Below, one piece after another: positions 40,865-52,126 of a DNA stretch of 64,000 nucleotides. Made by a program: the position numbers and the translations under genes. The notes beneath the pieces were generated by a model, which saw nothing but the letters and a program-made list of their open reading frames with translations, was not told where the DNA came from and made no database searches. The stretch spans positions 376,001 through 440,000 of the forward strand of contig JAJTWR010000374.1 in NCBI GenBank assembly GCA_021613335.1, given 5' to 3'. Within the stretch, counting starts at the first letter, position 1, and the number at the start of each line of letters is the position of its first letter. The stretch is from Whitmania pigra (Eukaryota > Annelida > Clitellata > Hirudinida > Haemopidae).

Positions 40865-43800
40865 TCACGGTGTGAAATGATCTAGTTCGTCGGAATGCAA
40901 GTCTTTCGATAGGAGTTTCAACAGGAATGAATCTGGTTCTTGGTCGTTAACGATTTTAATATTGTGGTGGTTGGCCTAACAATTAAATTATAAATTATAT
41001 TATCGCCAATATAATACAGAAATATCTGAAAACAGAGCAAAACTCACCAAGTGAAGGGCTGACATGAACATACGACAAACATCGACTTGGTCCTTGTCGG
41101 CAACTAAACTTGAAAACCTCACTGGAGCTTCTGATCCTCCACAGTTTTCCAATTGTTCAATTAGTTCCTCGCTGTACTTGTGAACGTCATATAATCTCAT
41201 TTTACCCTAAAATGACAAAGATAGAGAATCATACCTGATAATGCGTAATAAATAATAATTATCATTTTGTGGGCTTTAAAATATGTATTTTTAGAATTCT
41301 AACAAAATCTTAATTTGGGCCCAAACTCTAATTTGTCAAACATCACCTCATTCTCCAGGGCTTTTGTTATCTTTGATTCCCATTCTCCAACCCTTTGCGA
41401 CAGCTCCGAAGTGACTTTGTATTTGTTGGCACGGTCGAAGAATTGTGCCTAGTGGGTACCTCAAATCTAAAGTGCTTGTGGAGGACGATGCAATATTTAA
41501 TAAAACTCGTACCAAATGATGCTTCATGACTTCTTCATAGGACTCCACATTTTCCACAGCATAAATGCCTTCTTCTGGGATGCTGTTAACTGGATTATTT
41601 AACACGTGTTTAAATAATAAGTAAGTCATTCCTCAAATAAATTAGAGAATAATAAGCGATTACTTTGGTAGTCGACATCGTCTTGGATACCCATATCAAT
41701 GTCATCATAGTGGTTGATGGCATCATAGCCATAGTCATTATTTTCCACACCTGTTTTTCAAATAATATCTTAAAATGATGAAATAAAATACAACAACTAT
41801 TACTACTTACCCTGACTTTCATGATCTTCTGCACATTCTTCTGAGTTGCATGATGAAGACTGAAAAAACATGGAAACCAGAGTGAAGTTGCTGATTGAAG
41901 ATATCAACCGGTCATTGAAAAGTACCTTCACCAAGACCTTCTTAACGAAGAGATCTTCAAATTCTTTTTCCACAGTTGAGCCGTTTGAAACTCGATCACC
42001 TGATCTACTGTGGCCTGTAAGACCATCCATAGGGACAGATATCATCAGTATTGAATGATGTCTTATGGTTGTATTCCATTGCTTATCAACAATAAAAATA
42101 TTTAGCGCTCACAACCATCCTTGAGATTGTCAACGAAGCTTTTTATGGCAGTAGGGTATTTCTTAACCTTTCCCTTCTTGGATAGTGACTGAGGAAATTT
42201 ATATGTTCTGCCTGAAATTATTCGTTCATTAAAATGGGCATGTCTAAATGAATGTCTAAAAATATCAATACAATGGCAAATAGAGAATGGGCTTGTGTGT
42301 TTAGTAAAACGTATTTAAAAGAGCTGATAATTCCTGGTCAAAATTGCTTAAAACAAATTTGGAATATAAGGTGAATCAAATTAAGAAATATTAAAAACTT
42401 CACCCGTTTTTGCACGTTTGACAAATTTTTCATGCTCATTTTCATAAGGATCAAGAAGCTGGAAGTAAACAAAAGCCATTTAGTCAATTAAGTCAATGAT
42501 AAATAATTATAACCAATTAAGTTGTAATAAATCAAGATCAATGAGTTTAAACATAAAACAAAGAATTCAAATAAACCTTCACAGCTTTTACTTGTTTCCC
42601 TCCTCCTGCAATCTGTGAGTATTCAAAATGACCAATTTAAAATCAGTTTCAAGATGAATTTCAGACGAAAAACCTTCTGAATTTTCAAAGGACTTGTCTC
42701 CTTTGGTTCTTCCTCTACGTCCATGTGGTAGTTATCATCTGTTTATTTGAAAATAATTTAAAATTTATGGAATAAAAGTTTAAAATAAAACAACTAAAAA
42801 ACCTGTTGCAATATTTTCTATGTCAGGCCAGTCTTCCGTAATTACAGGATCGCCGAATTCTTCCCCATTGCAAGTGTAAGAACGATGCGACTTGTGACAA
42901 TCTGCTGAATTCTCAACTTTTTAGGGAAATAAAAAAATTATTAAATAAAATAAATTAAAATAATTAAAGCAGTTAGATTTTAAATTGGAAATTGTACCAT
43001 TTTGTATTTCAACCTGGGCATCATTATCATCATCATCATCGTCTAAAGATAAAAGTAGAGATTTCATTTCCAAATAGTTGAGTATGAGAGTGGAGTTGAA
43101 TATTTTGCAGTTATTTAATGTGAAATTCTTCCTGTCTGATTCATTTTCCATCCTGAGTTGAAATTCAAGGAATCATGAAAAAAATATAACTAATACAAAA
43201 TAATTAATTAATAACTTAATTAATACAAAAATAATTACTAACATAATTAACAAAAAAAAAGAATTAATGTTAAATTTAGATGAAAGTTCCCTACTTGTTA
43301 TCCTCCAAACTTTGGTTCGATACTTTTTGTCCCTGGAGTGAGAGTGGCATCAGGGTACTGAGAGTCGGCTGGAAAGAAAAGTCGTTGCTTCGAGGAAAAG
43401 TTAAAGTCGTTTGATTCGTGAACGTAATGTTGGCGGAACAAACGTTACATAATTAAATTGCAGAGAGTGTTTTAAATTGTAGAGGCTGTTGTAGTCATTA
43501 TAATCTAGTAACATTATGCCTCAATTTATGACATTTGATTTGCAATGTCATGCTTTTACATCGCAAGGAATTTTGATTGTCTTACTTACTCTTTTAAATA
43601 GCGGAATCGTTAAAATGTGTTTATATTAGTTGTCTTTGAAGCATAATTTGAGTTAGAGATAACTTGGGCTACTAAGAAAATATCAAATATCAAAATATTG
43701 ATCTAAGACATCTCAAATTTGCATTAACAATAATTTGGCAAGAAATTAAATTGAATTAGTTACTCTTTCAACCTCATCAGCATCTTCTCTGCAGGTGAGA

Positions 43801-44576
43801 TTTTTGCTCAGGTCGATGTTATCCAGCCTCGACATCTGAAAGTTTGGGACAAACATTTTATTGCACAGCTGCATTACATTAATTACTTCACACATCGTGT
43901 TAATTACAGACGTCTGCCAATTCCAGTGGTCCAACATCTTCGTCTAACTCCTCCTCAACAGGTATTTTTTTTTTCCTGCAAAATTATAAAATTAGTTTTA
44001 GTTAGTGGGACTTCAATTTAAGGAATCAATAAAGTTAAAGTTATAAGGAGCATGCAGTTATTTAGTTAGTCTGTATCACATTGTCAATAATAAATCAATA
44101 AAGTTTATAAACAATAAGATTTTAAATATTTTCTTACTGTTGGTTTCCTGTCAGTGTTTCCAAGATCTTCAGTGTCAGATTGTAAAGGTAATCAACTTTC
44201 TTTGAATACACAGCAGCTGAGCCTCTTAAGATTAAAGCCGCTTCAACGAAATTAATGGGTCCATTTTTTACCATGACATCATCATTTTCTAGCTGTTAAA
44301 AAGTTATTTATTTGATTAAATTAAATTAAATTAAATTAACAAAAGGTCACCAAACTTCAGGTCATATTAGCAATACTTTACAGTTAATTCCTCTCAGTGT
44401 ATCATAAGGAACAACTAAAATAATAACTTTTTCACTAGGTGTTAAAAATCCATAACCTGGTTCAAATATTCATCCAGATGGTGGTTCAAATCAATGTTAA
44501 AGTTTTTGGCCAAGTCTTTAATGGGCTCAAATAAAAATGAAAACTTTGAATCAAATACTTCAGGATGCTCCATCAT
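40865..44576 (-). CDS. NCAPH2: Condensin-2 complex subunit H2 (NCAPH2)
   Basis: Eighteen short exons from 44576 to 40865 join in phase to 559 residues (first exon 44576-44457, second 44292-44138, last 40975-40865). This is the kleisin of condensin II, which bridges the SMC2/SMC4 heads and compacts mitotic chromosomes. The N-terminus matches the family well: [13 protein letters not shown], then [25 protein letters not shown] middle acidic, low-conservation region follows, with LLDPYE and the RTYKFP block. The C-terminal winged-helix part has the [13 protein letters not shown] and [25 protein letters not shown] blocks, which read like vertebrate H2. One exon (43975-43912) opens with ten A residues, a likely slippage site. 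It is divergently arranged with Ku80. The protein is a little shorter than the human one (about 600). Confidence 0.93.
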
Positions 44577-45379
44577 CTGATTATTTACAAACTGGATATC
44601 TTTCGTGTCTTTCAAACAAAAGGAAAAATAATATAAAAAATTTGATTTTAATTTAATTATAAGATCGAAAGTTACCGAAAAGTTGCCGAGCGAGTTTCAG
44701 AGACAAAATTATGAAGTATTAAAATACGCGGTACTATTAGTAAACAATATGAGCCATTTTATAAAAATGAACCGGTTAAAAACTGGAATAAAGAAATCTT
44801 TAAATATTTTATTGGACTAAAAAGAGTATACTTCACAAAATTTAAAGAAAAAAATATGACCATCCTACCGGAATTTTTGACTTTCCTGACCCTTGGACCA
44901 GACCCCAAAAAAGGCCATCTCCTCACATTTTGCGAGGGTTTGGACCACCCTGATGTTTGGATAAAAGCAAAAAAAGGTCGTCTTCTCAAGCTGTGTAAGG
45001 GTTTGCCCCTTGGAAAATGCTGAACTGACGTCTCTGGTTTTTCTGAGACCAAATTGAACTTGGCGCATATCTAGACATTTTGACGCTCCATTTTAATATT
45101 ATTAATTCGGTATCCAAATTTTACAATCTGATGTTACACCAAGGGCAACTACTGGGACTCTTCAACATTTGGGGATGAACCCTCCTAGAGAGTAAATAAA
45201 TTTTTGTTCATGACCATTAGCATTGTTTTGCTTTGTTAAAATTTTTAAAATAAAAAAACTAGACTCAAAAAAATGTTAAAACAAACCACTATGTTAAAAA
45301 ACAAAGATCAGTAGCCACTTTTATTCAAACCTTTAGTCGGAAGTGCTCTTGGCGCGTTGTGTGTGTGTAATATTTTGGA
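44577..45379. other. Divergent spacer between NCAPH2 and Ku80
   Basis: Shared upstream region of two divergent genes about 800 bp apart. Much of it is an unusual, less AT-rich block (about 44860-45060) with two diverged 63-bp direct repeats; see that entry. No TATA box that I would call. Confidence 0.45.
44900..45020. repeat. Two diverged direct repeats of about 63 bp
   Basis: Copies start at about 44907 and 44970. Each has a run of A, then GGYCRTCTYCTCA, then a GGGTTTG block. On the minus strand an open frame (45052-44759) spans both, and 63 bp equals 21 codons, so the peptide repeats too (RRPFF / RRWPF). Whether it is coding is unknown. Confidence 0.55.
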
Positions 45380-48370
45380 TTATGGCTGCTTCGAAGGTAA
45401 TGTGGAATATTCAAATAAGAAACATTTATTTTTTTTGTTAATTGGCTTAAATGCTCATTGCAATCTTCAAAGAATGACAGTAATGGAATTGCAATGTATT
45501 GATTATGTTAATAGGGTTTTCTCGATAGATTTTAGTTGATTTTATTGTCATCTGGTTTGAAGTGAAAAATTGATTCACAATTTTCAGTTAGGTTTAGTAG
45601 AAATAATCGCATGCCATAATGAAGTTATTTTTACTTTATGAAAAATATCTTGAATGGTGGTCTTGAACTTCTATTTGAACACAGGCTATAATATAATATA
45701 ACTGGGAATTATTATCATTAGCTCTGCACGTTCTTTTTTTTCAAGCGACATTTTTGATGCTCCACTTTTGCATGGCTACATTTTTCAGATGATCCAATAT
45801 CATAAACATTAACATTTTTATCTAAAGATATCATAGTTTATTAAAAATAATGTTTATGGCTGCTGTTAGTTACGCTTAGTGGATTTCTCAAATCAGTCAT
45901 AATTTCTTTGTATGATGTATTAAATTTAGTCATGAAAAACATCTTTGCATCTTTATTGCTTAGTTGTACTGTCTGAAGGCTTAGAAAAGCCATTGAAGGC
46001 TAAGATTAATAATTCCGACGTATTCTCAAATTACAGGAAGCCCTGGTTATTGCTTTGGACGTCGGTCCAAGCATGTCCACAAGTTCTTGTTTGATTGAAT
46101 CGTTGCAGGTCATAAACCTCATTCTACAAAGAAAGGTGGTTACTGGCTGCTGTTATGATGATTTTTTTTGTCAGACATCAACAATTTAAGTGCATTTTCA
46201 GCTTTTTTCTGAGTCCAAAGATGAGGTAATGGTGGTTCTCTTCGGTACGTCTGCCTCTAAAAATGACTTGCACGACGACGACGAATACGCTCACGTCTCC
46301 GTTGAAAAACCGTTGGCTCCAGTGACTTTTGAATTGATCGAGTTCGTTCAGTCGCTGGCTGCGGAAACAAAAGGCGTTCCTGCTGATTGTATCCTTCGTT
46401 ATTTTGTGATTTTGGATTTTCATGCCATTGTTGCTATCCAACTATTATTTGTCGTCAGGCTTATCAATCAATTTTTAAACACTTTGCAAATCATAATTAA
46501 TAATCTGATGATTCCTTGGTTATTTATTAGATGTTAGTCACATTTTTTCTTAATGTTTTGTGAAGTTATTGATGCATTGGTGGTAGCCATGGACGAACTT
46601 AAGAGGAGCACGGAGTATGATTTTTGTATTTTAAGTTTATTTACATTAAGTTTATGATAAATATTAACATTAATTCAGAGGAAAGAAGGCTTTCACGTCA
46701 AAGAGAATAATTTTATTGTCAAATCTCAAAGAAGCATTCATCACCGATCAACTTGCGGACATAATAGCTGCCATGAAGGAATCAAACTTTGCTTTCAACT
46801 ACATGTTAGCATTCATAATCTCCTAATAAATTGAGTTAATAGTCTCCTTAAACCACTACGAATAAATTTCACGTCATGTCACGTTGAAATCATTCCACCG
46901 ACTCGCTGCAGAGGTCCGTGCTTCGACGATGCCGTGAAGCAAGAAGAAGCGTCTCGGACGACCAACGGAGGAATCAAGGTTGGCAAGGACCATTCGGCCG
47001 AAGGAAGGGAGGTTCTGAAGAAGATACTCGACCAAACTGGAGGGGAATATTTCTCTCTCAGGTTGGCCGCTTTGATTGTTAAGATTCTAAAATTAATTCA
47101 CATCGTTATCATCATCGTTGTCTTCTATTTGTTTTTATGCTTTTTTTTTTAAATTTCATTTTGTAAGTTGTTTGTGCATCTGACGAGAGGTGAAAGGTTA
47201 TTTTAAACTTTCAGCGAGCTCATACCCTGTCTGAGCTTCATCCAGTCGCGAAACATCAGATCGACAGCTTGGAAGGCTTCGCTGAAGATCGGAACTTCTC
47301 TCGATATTCCCACTTGTCTTTACGTCAAGGTTGTTTTTCAAGTAATTAATCAATTAATTAGATCAAGGTGGCTTTTGAAAGCAATTGATTAATTATGTCA
47401 ATGTTGTTTTTTGTAAGTAATTAATCAATTAAATGGCTTGTGTTAACATAGGAGAGAGTACAGAATGTCATGCATAATGTCTAGGTGCGTACAGTAATGA
47501 TGTTCTGTTGCGATGCAGCAAAGCGATGTCATAAGACGTGTTTCCGGTGCTTGTGTGATGTGGTTTGAACGTGTTACCAGGTGAAGGAAATGAAGTTCAA
47601 GAATTTCAAGAACGTTTATTCTGCACGTGCGGACGCAGAAATCGAGAGGTCGAGAGAGTACCATCTCATCGACGATCAGCAAACGGAGGTCGATAAGACT
47701 GAAGTCATTGAAGGTGTTTTAATTTTTGTCTTGTGATTAAGTAAATAAATAAATAATTAATTAATTAACTAAATAGATTTAAAACTATATAGGATGAAAT
47801 GTTCACATCTTGATGTACATTAATTATTATTCAAATGTTGATATTAATAAATGAAAATTAAAGTAATTATTTTAAATGTACTTTTGTTTATTATATGTAT
47901 TCTAAAGGTATTACATGTTTATGCTGTTATATTATATTGTTATTTACATATTAAATTCATTTGATCTCTTTTCGTCATTCCAAATTTCCATTCAAAGTCT
48001 TTTGAATGTCTCAAAATATCTCCGAATCTTTGTCACCGTAAATATTTTTTTTTTACAAACAGGGCACAGGTACGGCAGCACTCTGGTGCCATTTTCGGCA
48101 GACGACAAAGAAGCCATGAAGGTCAAAACCGAGAAATGCTTCAAAGTCTTGGGATTCACGAAAGCTGATAATGTTAGAACGTGTTTTTCCACTGAAAAGA
48201 TGAAGAGAGAGCATAAAATACATTTACATTTGTAAATCGTTGTTGTTGTCGTCGTCGCAGGTGAAGAGATACCAGTACATGGGGGATTCTGTTTGGATGT
48301 GCCTGGCTGAGAAGGGCAACGAGGTCGGAATGTCTTACGTTCATCTCGGATTCCACAATAGTAGTTATAA

Positions 48371-48404
<34 letters not shown>

Positions 48405-51400
48405 TGTAAGCATCAGAGGTGCCATAATTTAATGCTTTGATGCTTTGATTGTAACAGGCAGCACAGATTTCACTGAGCGCCCTGATAAACGCCTTGTACG
48501 AAACAAACATGGTGGCCATCGTGAGGAGGGTCTACATGAACGGAGGAGCCGTCAAGATAGGCTGCTTGTTCCCGCACATAAAGGCCAAGTACGAGGTAAG
48601 ATTTGTAAACGAACTCGACAACATCTAGTTCAGAGGTAAAAATTTGTTCGAGTGGTGTGCACTGCTACTTATTATTAATTAACTACTAATTATTAATCAA
48701 ATACTAATTATTAATTAACTACTAATTATTAATCAACCACTAATTATTAATCAACCACTAATTATTAATTAACTACTAATTATTAATCAACCACTTATTA
48801 TTAATTCGACAGTGTCTCTACTACGTTGTTATAGTTAATCAACCACTAATTATTAATTAACTACTAATTATTAATCAACCACTTATTATTAATTCGACAG
48901 TGTCTCTACTACGTTGAACTCCCATTTGCCGAGGACCTCCACCAATCGACATTCAAGTCTCTGCCCGTTTCCGACGGTACAAGGAAGAACGCTCCAACGG
49001 GTTTGTCTCGAATTCCTTGTAATTGGTTTTTAGGCTGCTTTTAATGTGAATCATCGACGTGCGCTATTTTAGATGAAATTTGGCAGAATAAATGATTATT
49101 TAGATTTTGTTATTGAAATCGTATCGTAGAATTGATGAATTTTGTTTTGTTGTTGTTCAAATCATGTTGCAGATGATCAATTGGATGTTGTGGATAAGCT
49201 GATAGATGCAATGGACATGTCTTGCACGACAAAGTTTGTATTCTGAAGTTTTAGAATCAATTCTTAAATTTAATCATTTCCTACAGTTTGCATTATAATT
49301 TTATTTTTATAACTTCTCTTAAAGTATAAATAAAAAAAATAAATTGACACAATTGATAATGATTAAAAACATATTTTATCAGGGAAGAAAATAATTCAGA
49401 GGAGCTACTGAAGCCAAAGTATCTTTTCAATCCTTACTTGCAACACTTGTTTCAGGTGACTGGCTAAAAATTAAACTATTGCTCTAATTACTAATTAAAC
49501 AGTTAACGTAATTAATAATTATTGTAATTATCAATTGATTAAAACAATTAGTAATTAAACAATTAACGTGACTAATAATTAAACGACTAACGGAGATCGG
49601 TTAAAGTTTAAAAATTAAAATTACAAAATAAAATAAAAAAGTAATCGATCTTGAAACTTTGATATTTTTTTTCAGTGCATCGAGCACAAAGCCCTCCATC
49701 CGAACGAGCATCTCCCCTCTCTGAACCCCGTCATCTCTCATTCTCTCCAGCCTCCGCAATGCATGGTCGAGTCGTCCAAGCACCTGCTCGACAAAATTTC
49801 CCAGCTTTTTGAATTGAAGCCCAACTTGGAGAAGTACGAAGCGTCGACAATTCAATCAATCAATTAATCATTAATTCATTTGAAAATTCAATCAATCAAT
49901 CATTAACTAATTCATTTAGAAATTCAATCAATCATTAACTATTTCATTTGAAAATTCAATCAATCAATTATTAACTAATTCATTTAGAAATTCAATCATT
50001 AACTTATTCATTTGAAAATTCAATCAATCAATCATTAACTAATTAGTTAATCATTAATTCATGAATGGTTTAAGATAAAATGGTTTGTGTTGCTCGAGTT
50101 CACAGCTAATTGAGATTGTTTTGCAGCAAGGACGAGATCCCCGTCAATGTTACCACCGGGAGATTGCAGGAGGCTGATGCTGAGGTTTAATTGGAATTGA
50201 ACATTTTTAAAAGTATTTTTTATTATTTTTCTGATTCTCTCTCGTTTACCTTCAGAGGAGTTCAATGCTGGAAGGTTTCGTTAGCGAAATTTCTAAGAGC
50301 AGGAACCTACAAGAAGGTTTTATCATCTTTTTGAAATTCTTATTTTGCCATTTACTTGGATCAATAATAATAATAATAATAATTATTATAATAATAATAA
50401 TAATAATGATGATGATGATAATAGATAGTAATAGTAATTTTAATAAATAATAATTTGTGATGCACCCTGCGCTTAGCATCAGTGCTAAGTGATTCGTCTA
50501 AATCAACGGATAATGATGAAGATGGTGATGATGATGATGCCAATGTTTTTCAGCATGCATACAAGTTCACAAGAACGTCTTGCAGTTTGCTGTCGATGGG
50601 ACGTTGCAGGAAAATCAAAAAATATTCGAATGCTTTGGTTACCTGAGAAGTGAATCGATTAAGGTAAGCATGATTAAGCATGGTTATGCATGGTTAAGCA
50701 TGGATGTGCATGACTAAGTATGGTTATGCATGGTTAAGCATGGATGTGCATGACTAAGTATGGTTATGCATGATTAAGCATGGATGTGCATGATTAAGCA
50801 TGGTTATGCATGGTTATATGTGGCTATGTGTGGTTTTGCTTGGTTGTCATATTGATGATGTTTGGAAGGATTTGGGTTCAACTCAGAGGATGATGATGAT
50901 GAAATTACTTGCGTATTATTTTTACAGAATAAGGTTTGCAATCACTTCAACGGCCTCTTGCATGAATTGAAGAAATCTTTGCACGGAAGCAGTAGAAATA
51001 TATTTCTTTCGGAACTTTCCAGAAGTAAGGGTCTGAGTCAATGTTGCTTGTTTAAAATATTTTGAGGAGTTTATGGAAAGAAAGAAGATAGTGTAGATAA
51101 TTTTAAGAGATTTTCAACATGAAATAATTCTGAAAATGTATTTTGGGGTTATTTTTATCTGCTTCTATTATTGTTATTATTTATTTGAAAGGCACTTTTA
51201 ACATTTTAATTTTAAAAAGAAATTTATTTTATTAAATTTTGTTCATTTTGTGAATATTCGTTAAATTTAAAGATCCTATTTTTTTTTATTGTTGTTTTTT
51301 TTTTTTTACAATTTCTAAAAGAAAACCAAGGAATCATTACCAAGATCGAGTGTTGTACGAGCACAGTGGGCAGTGATGAAGCAGCAGATTTTTTCCAGTC

Positions 51401-51443
51401 TATGGAGGAAGGAGTGAAATCTGAACACATCAACATTTGTTAA
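45380..51443 (+). CDS. XRCC5: Ku80 / XRCC5, DNA double-strand break repair
   Basis: Twenty exons join in phase to 674 residues (human 732). First exon 45380-45394 (five codons), then 46037-46135, 46202-46388, 46566-46614, 46679-46804, 46912-47061, 47215-47329, 47581-47713, 48063-48172, 48261-48323, 48458-48595, 48901-49000, 49173-49233, 49383-49455, 49676-49833, 50127-50184, 50256-50316, 50554-50663, 50928-51024, 51322-51443. Ku80 forms a ring with Ku70 that binds DNA ends and recruits the non-homologous end-joining machinery. The N-terminal VWA-like domain, with VIALDVGPSMS, is followed by the Ku beta-barrel core (RYGSTLVPFS, CFKVLGF, NMVAIVR, FPHIKAKYE) and a C-terminal helical domain. The acidic DNA-PKcs-binding tail of vertebrates is not obvious at the end. 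Several introns are made of minisatellites. Confidence 0.95.
48655..48900 (+). repeat. Minisatellite in Ku80 intron 11 with an 88-bp duplication of the exon 12 acceptor
   Basis: Short units based on TAATTATTAATCAACCAC run through the intron. An 88-bp tandem duplication copies 48781-48828 to 48869-48916; both contain the acceptor TTCGACAG and the first 16 bases of exon 12. Splicing to the first copy would hit an in-frame TAA within about 16 codons, so the second is the working site. Confidence 0.92.
49855..50060 (+). repeat. Minisatellite in Ku80 intron 15
   Basis: Several imperfect copies of AATTCAATCAATCAATCATT followed by AACTAATTCATTTGAA, about 45-50 bp per unit. Confidence 0.85.
50363..50428 (+). 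repeat. (TAA)n/(TGA)n microsatellite in Ku80 intron 17
   Basis: Runs of TAA and then GAT/TGA units in the intron before exon 18. Confidence 0.85.
50664..50840 (+). repeat. 40-bp minisatellite with 10-bp substructure in Ku80 intron 18
   Basis: The units TTATGCATGGTTAAGCATGG plus ATGTGCATGACTAAGTATGG make a 40-bp repeat starting at 50683 and 50723 and then degenerating. Within it a 10-bp module of the form GCATGRYTAW recurs. Confidence 0.9.
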
Positions 51444-52126
51444 CTTTCAGTGATCAACTATTTTCTCATCATTTCAACTCGTTCGCCAAAATGGTGCGTT
51501 AAATTCGACTATTGGACTATTATATTAGCGATCGTCTGAATTTTGTCTGAACGTGAATCTAGCTGATCTTTCCGTAGAAAAAGCTCCGGGAAATTTAAAC
51601 AAAATTTGATGACATGCTTTTCTGACTTGTTTAATGACTTCAGTGGAATTGGTGTTTGTTGAATAATTGTTTTAGCGGTCCTTTAGTCAGAGTGACGGGT
51701 CCATGTAACAGATGTTGAAAGTCAGGGATTGTTCTCAAGTACAACTTAAGGGAATATGGAAAGGTTTTTGAACTAAATAACAGTGGCTGCATGGTGAATG
51801 TGGGGGTAGATGTGACGTTTTCTGGTGAATTAGAGTGGCCGGCGAATCAATGAGCAAACAAAAATGGCTAAACTGGCGTACGCATTCAGTTTTTAATACA
51901 AACACGATTTATTGAATATTGAGCGGTTGAAATGCTGAGAATACTGAGTCGCTCACGCTAGCAGATGAAAAGTTGACCTAGCCACAGTAGCAATTGCAAA
52001 CAATGCAAAGAAAACAGAAAAAGATGGCGAAATTATGAAATTGCTCGAATCTTAAGTTGCCAGGGTTCCTGTGCTTCCGATAAGTAAGTTTAGTCAGCGA
52101 TCGGGAGTATTATTACTAATTTCCAT
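51444..52126. other. Convergent spacer, Ku80 to K+ channel; no gene seen
   Basis: No supported gene; should contain both 3' UTRs. Confidence 0.4.

Noticed and set aside
50475..50552. Extra Ku80 exon rich in Asp
   Set aside because: Adding it breaks the phase between exons 17 and 18, and the sequence is a GATGAT microsatellite run.
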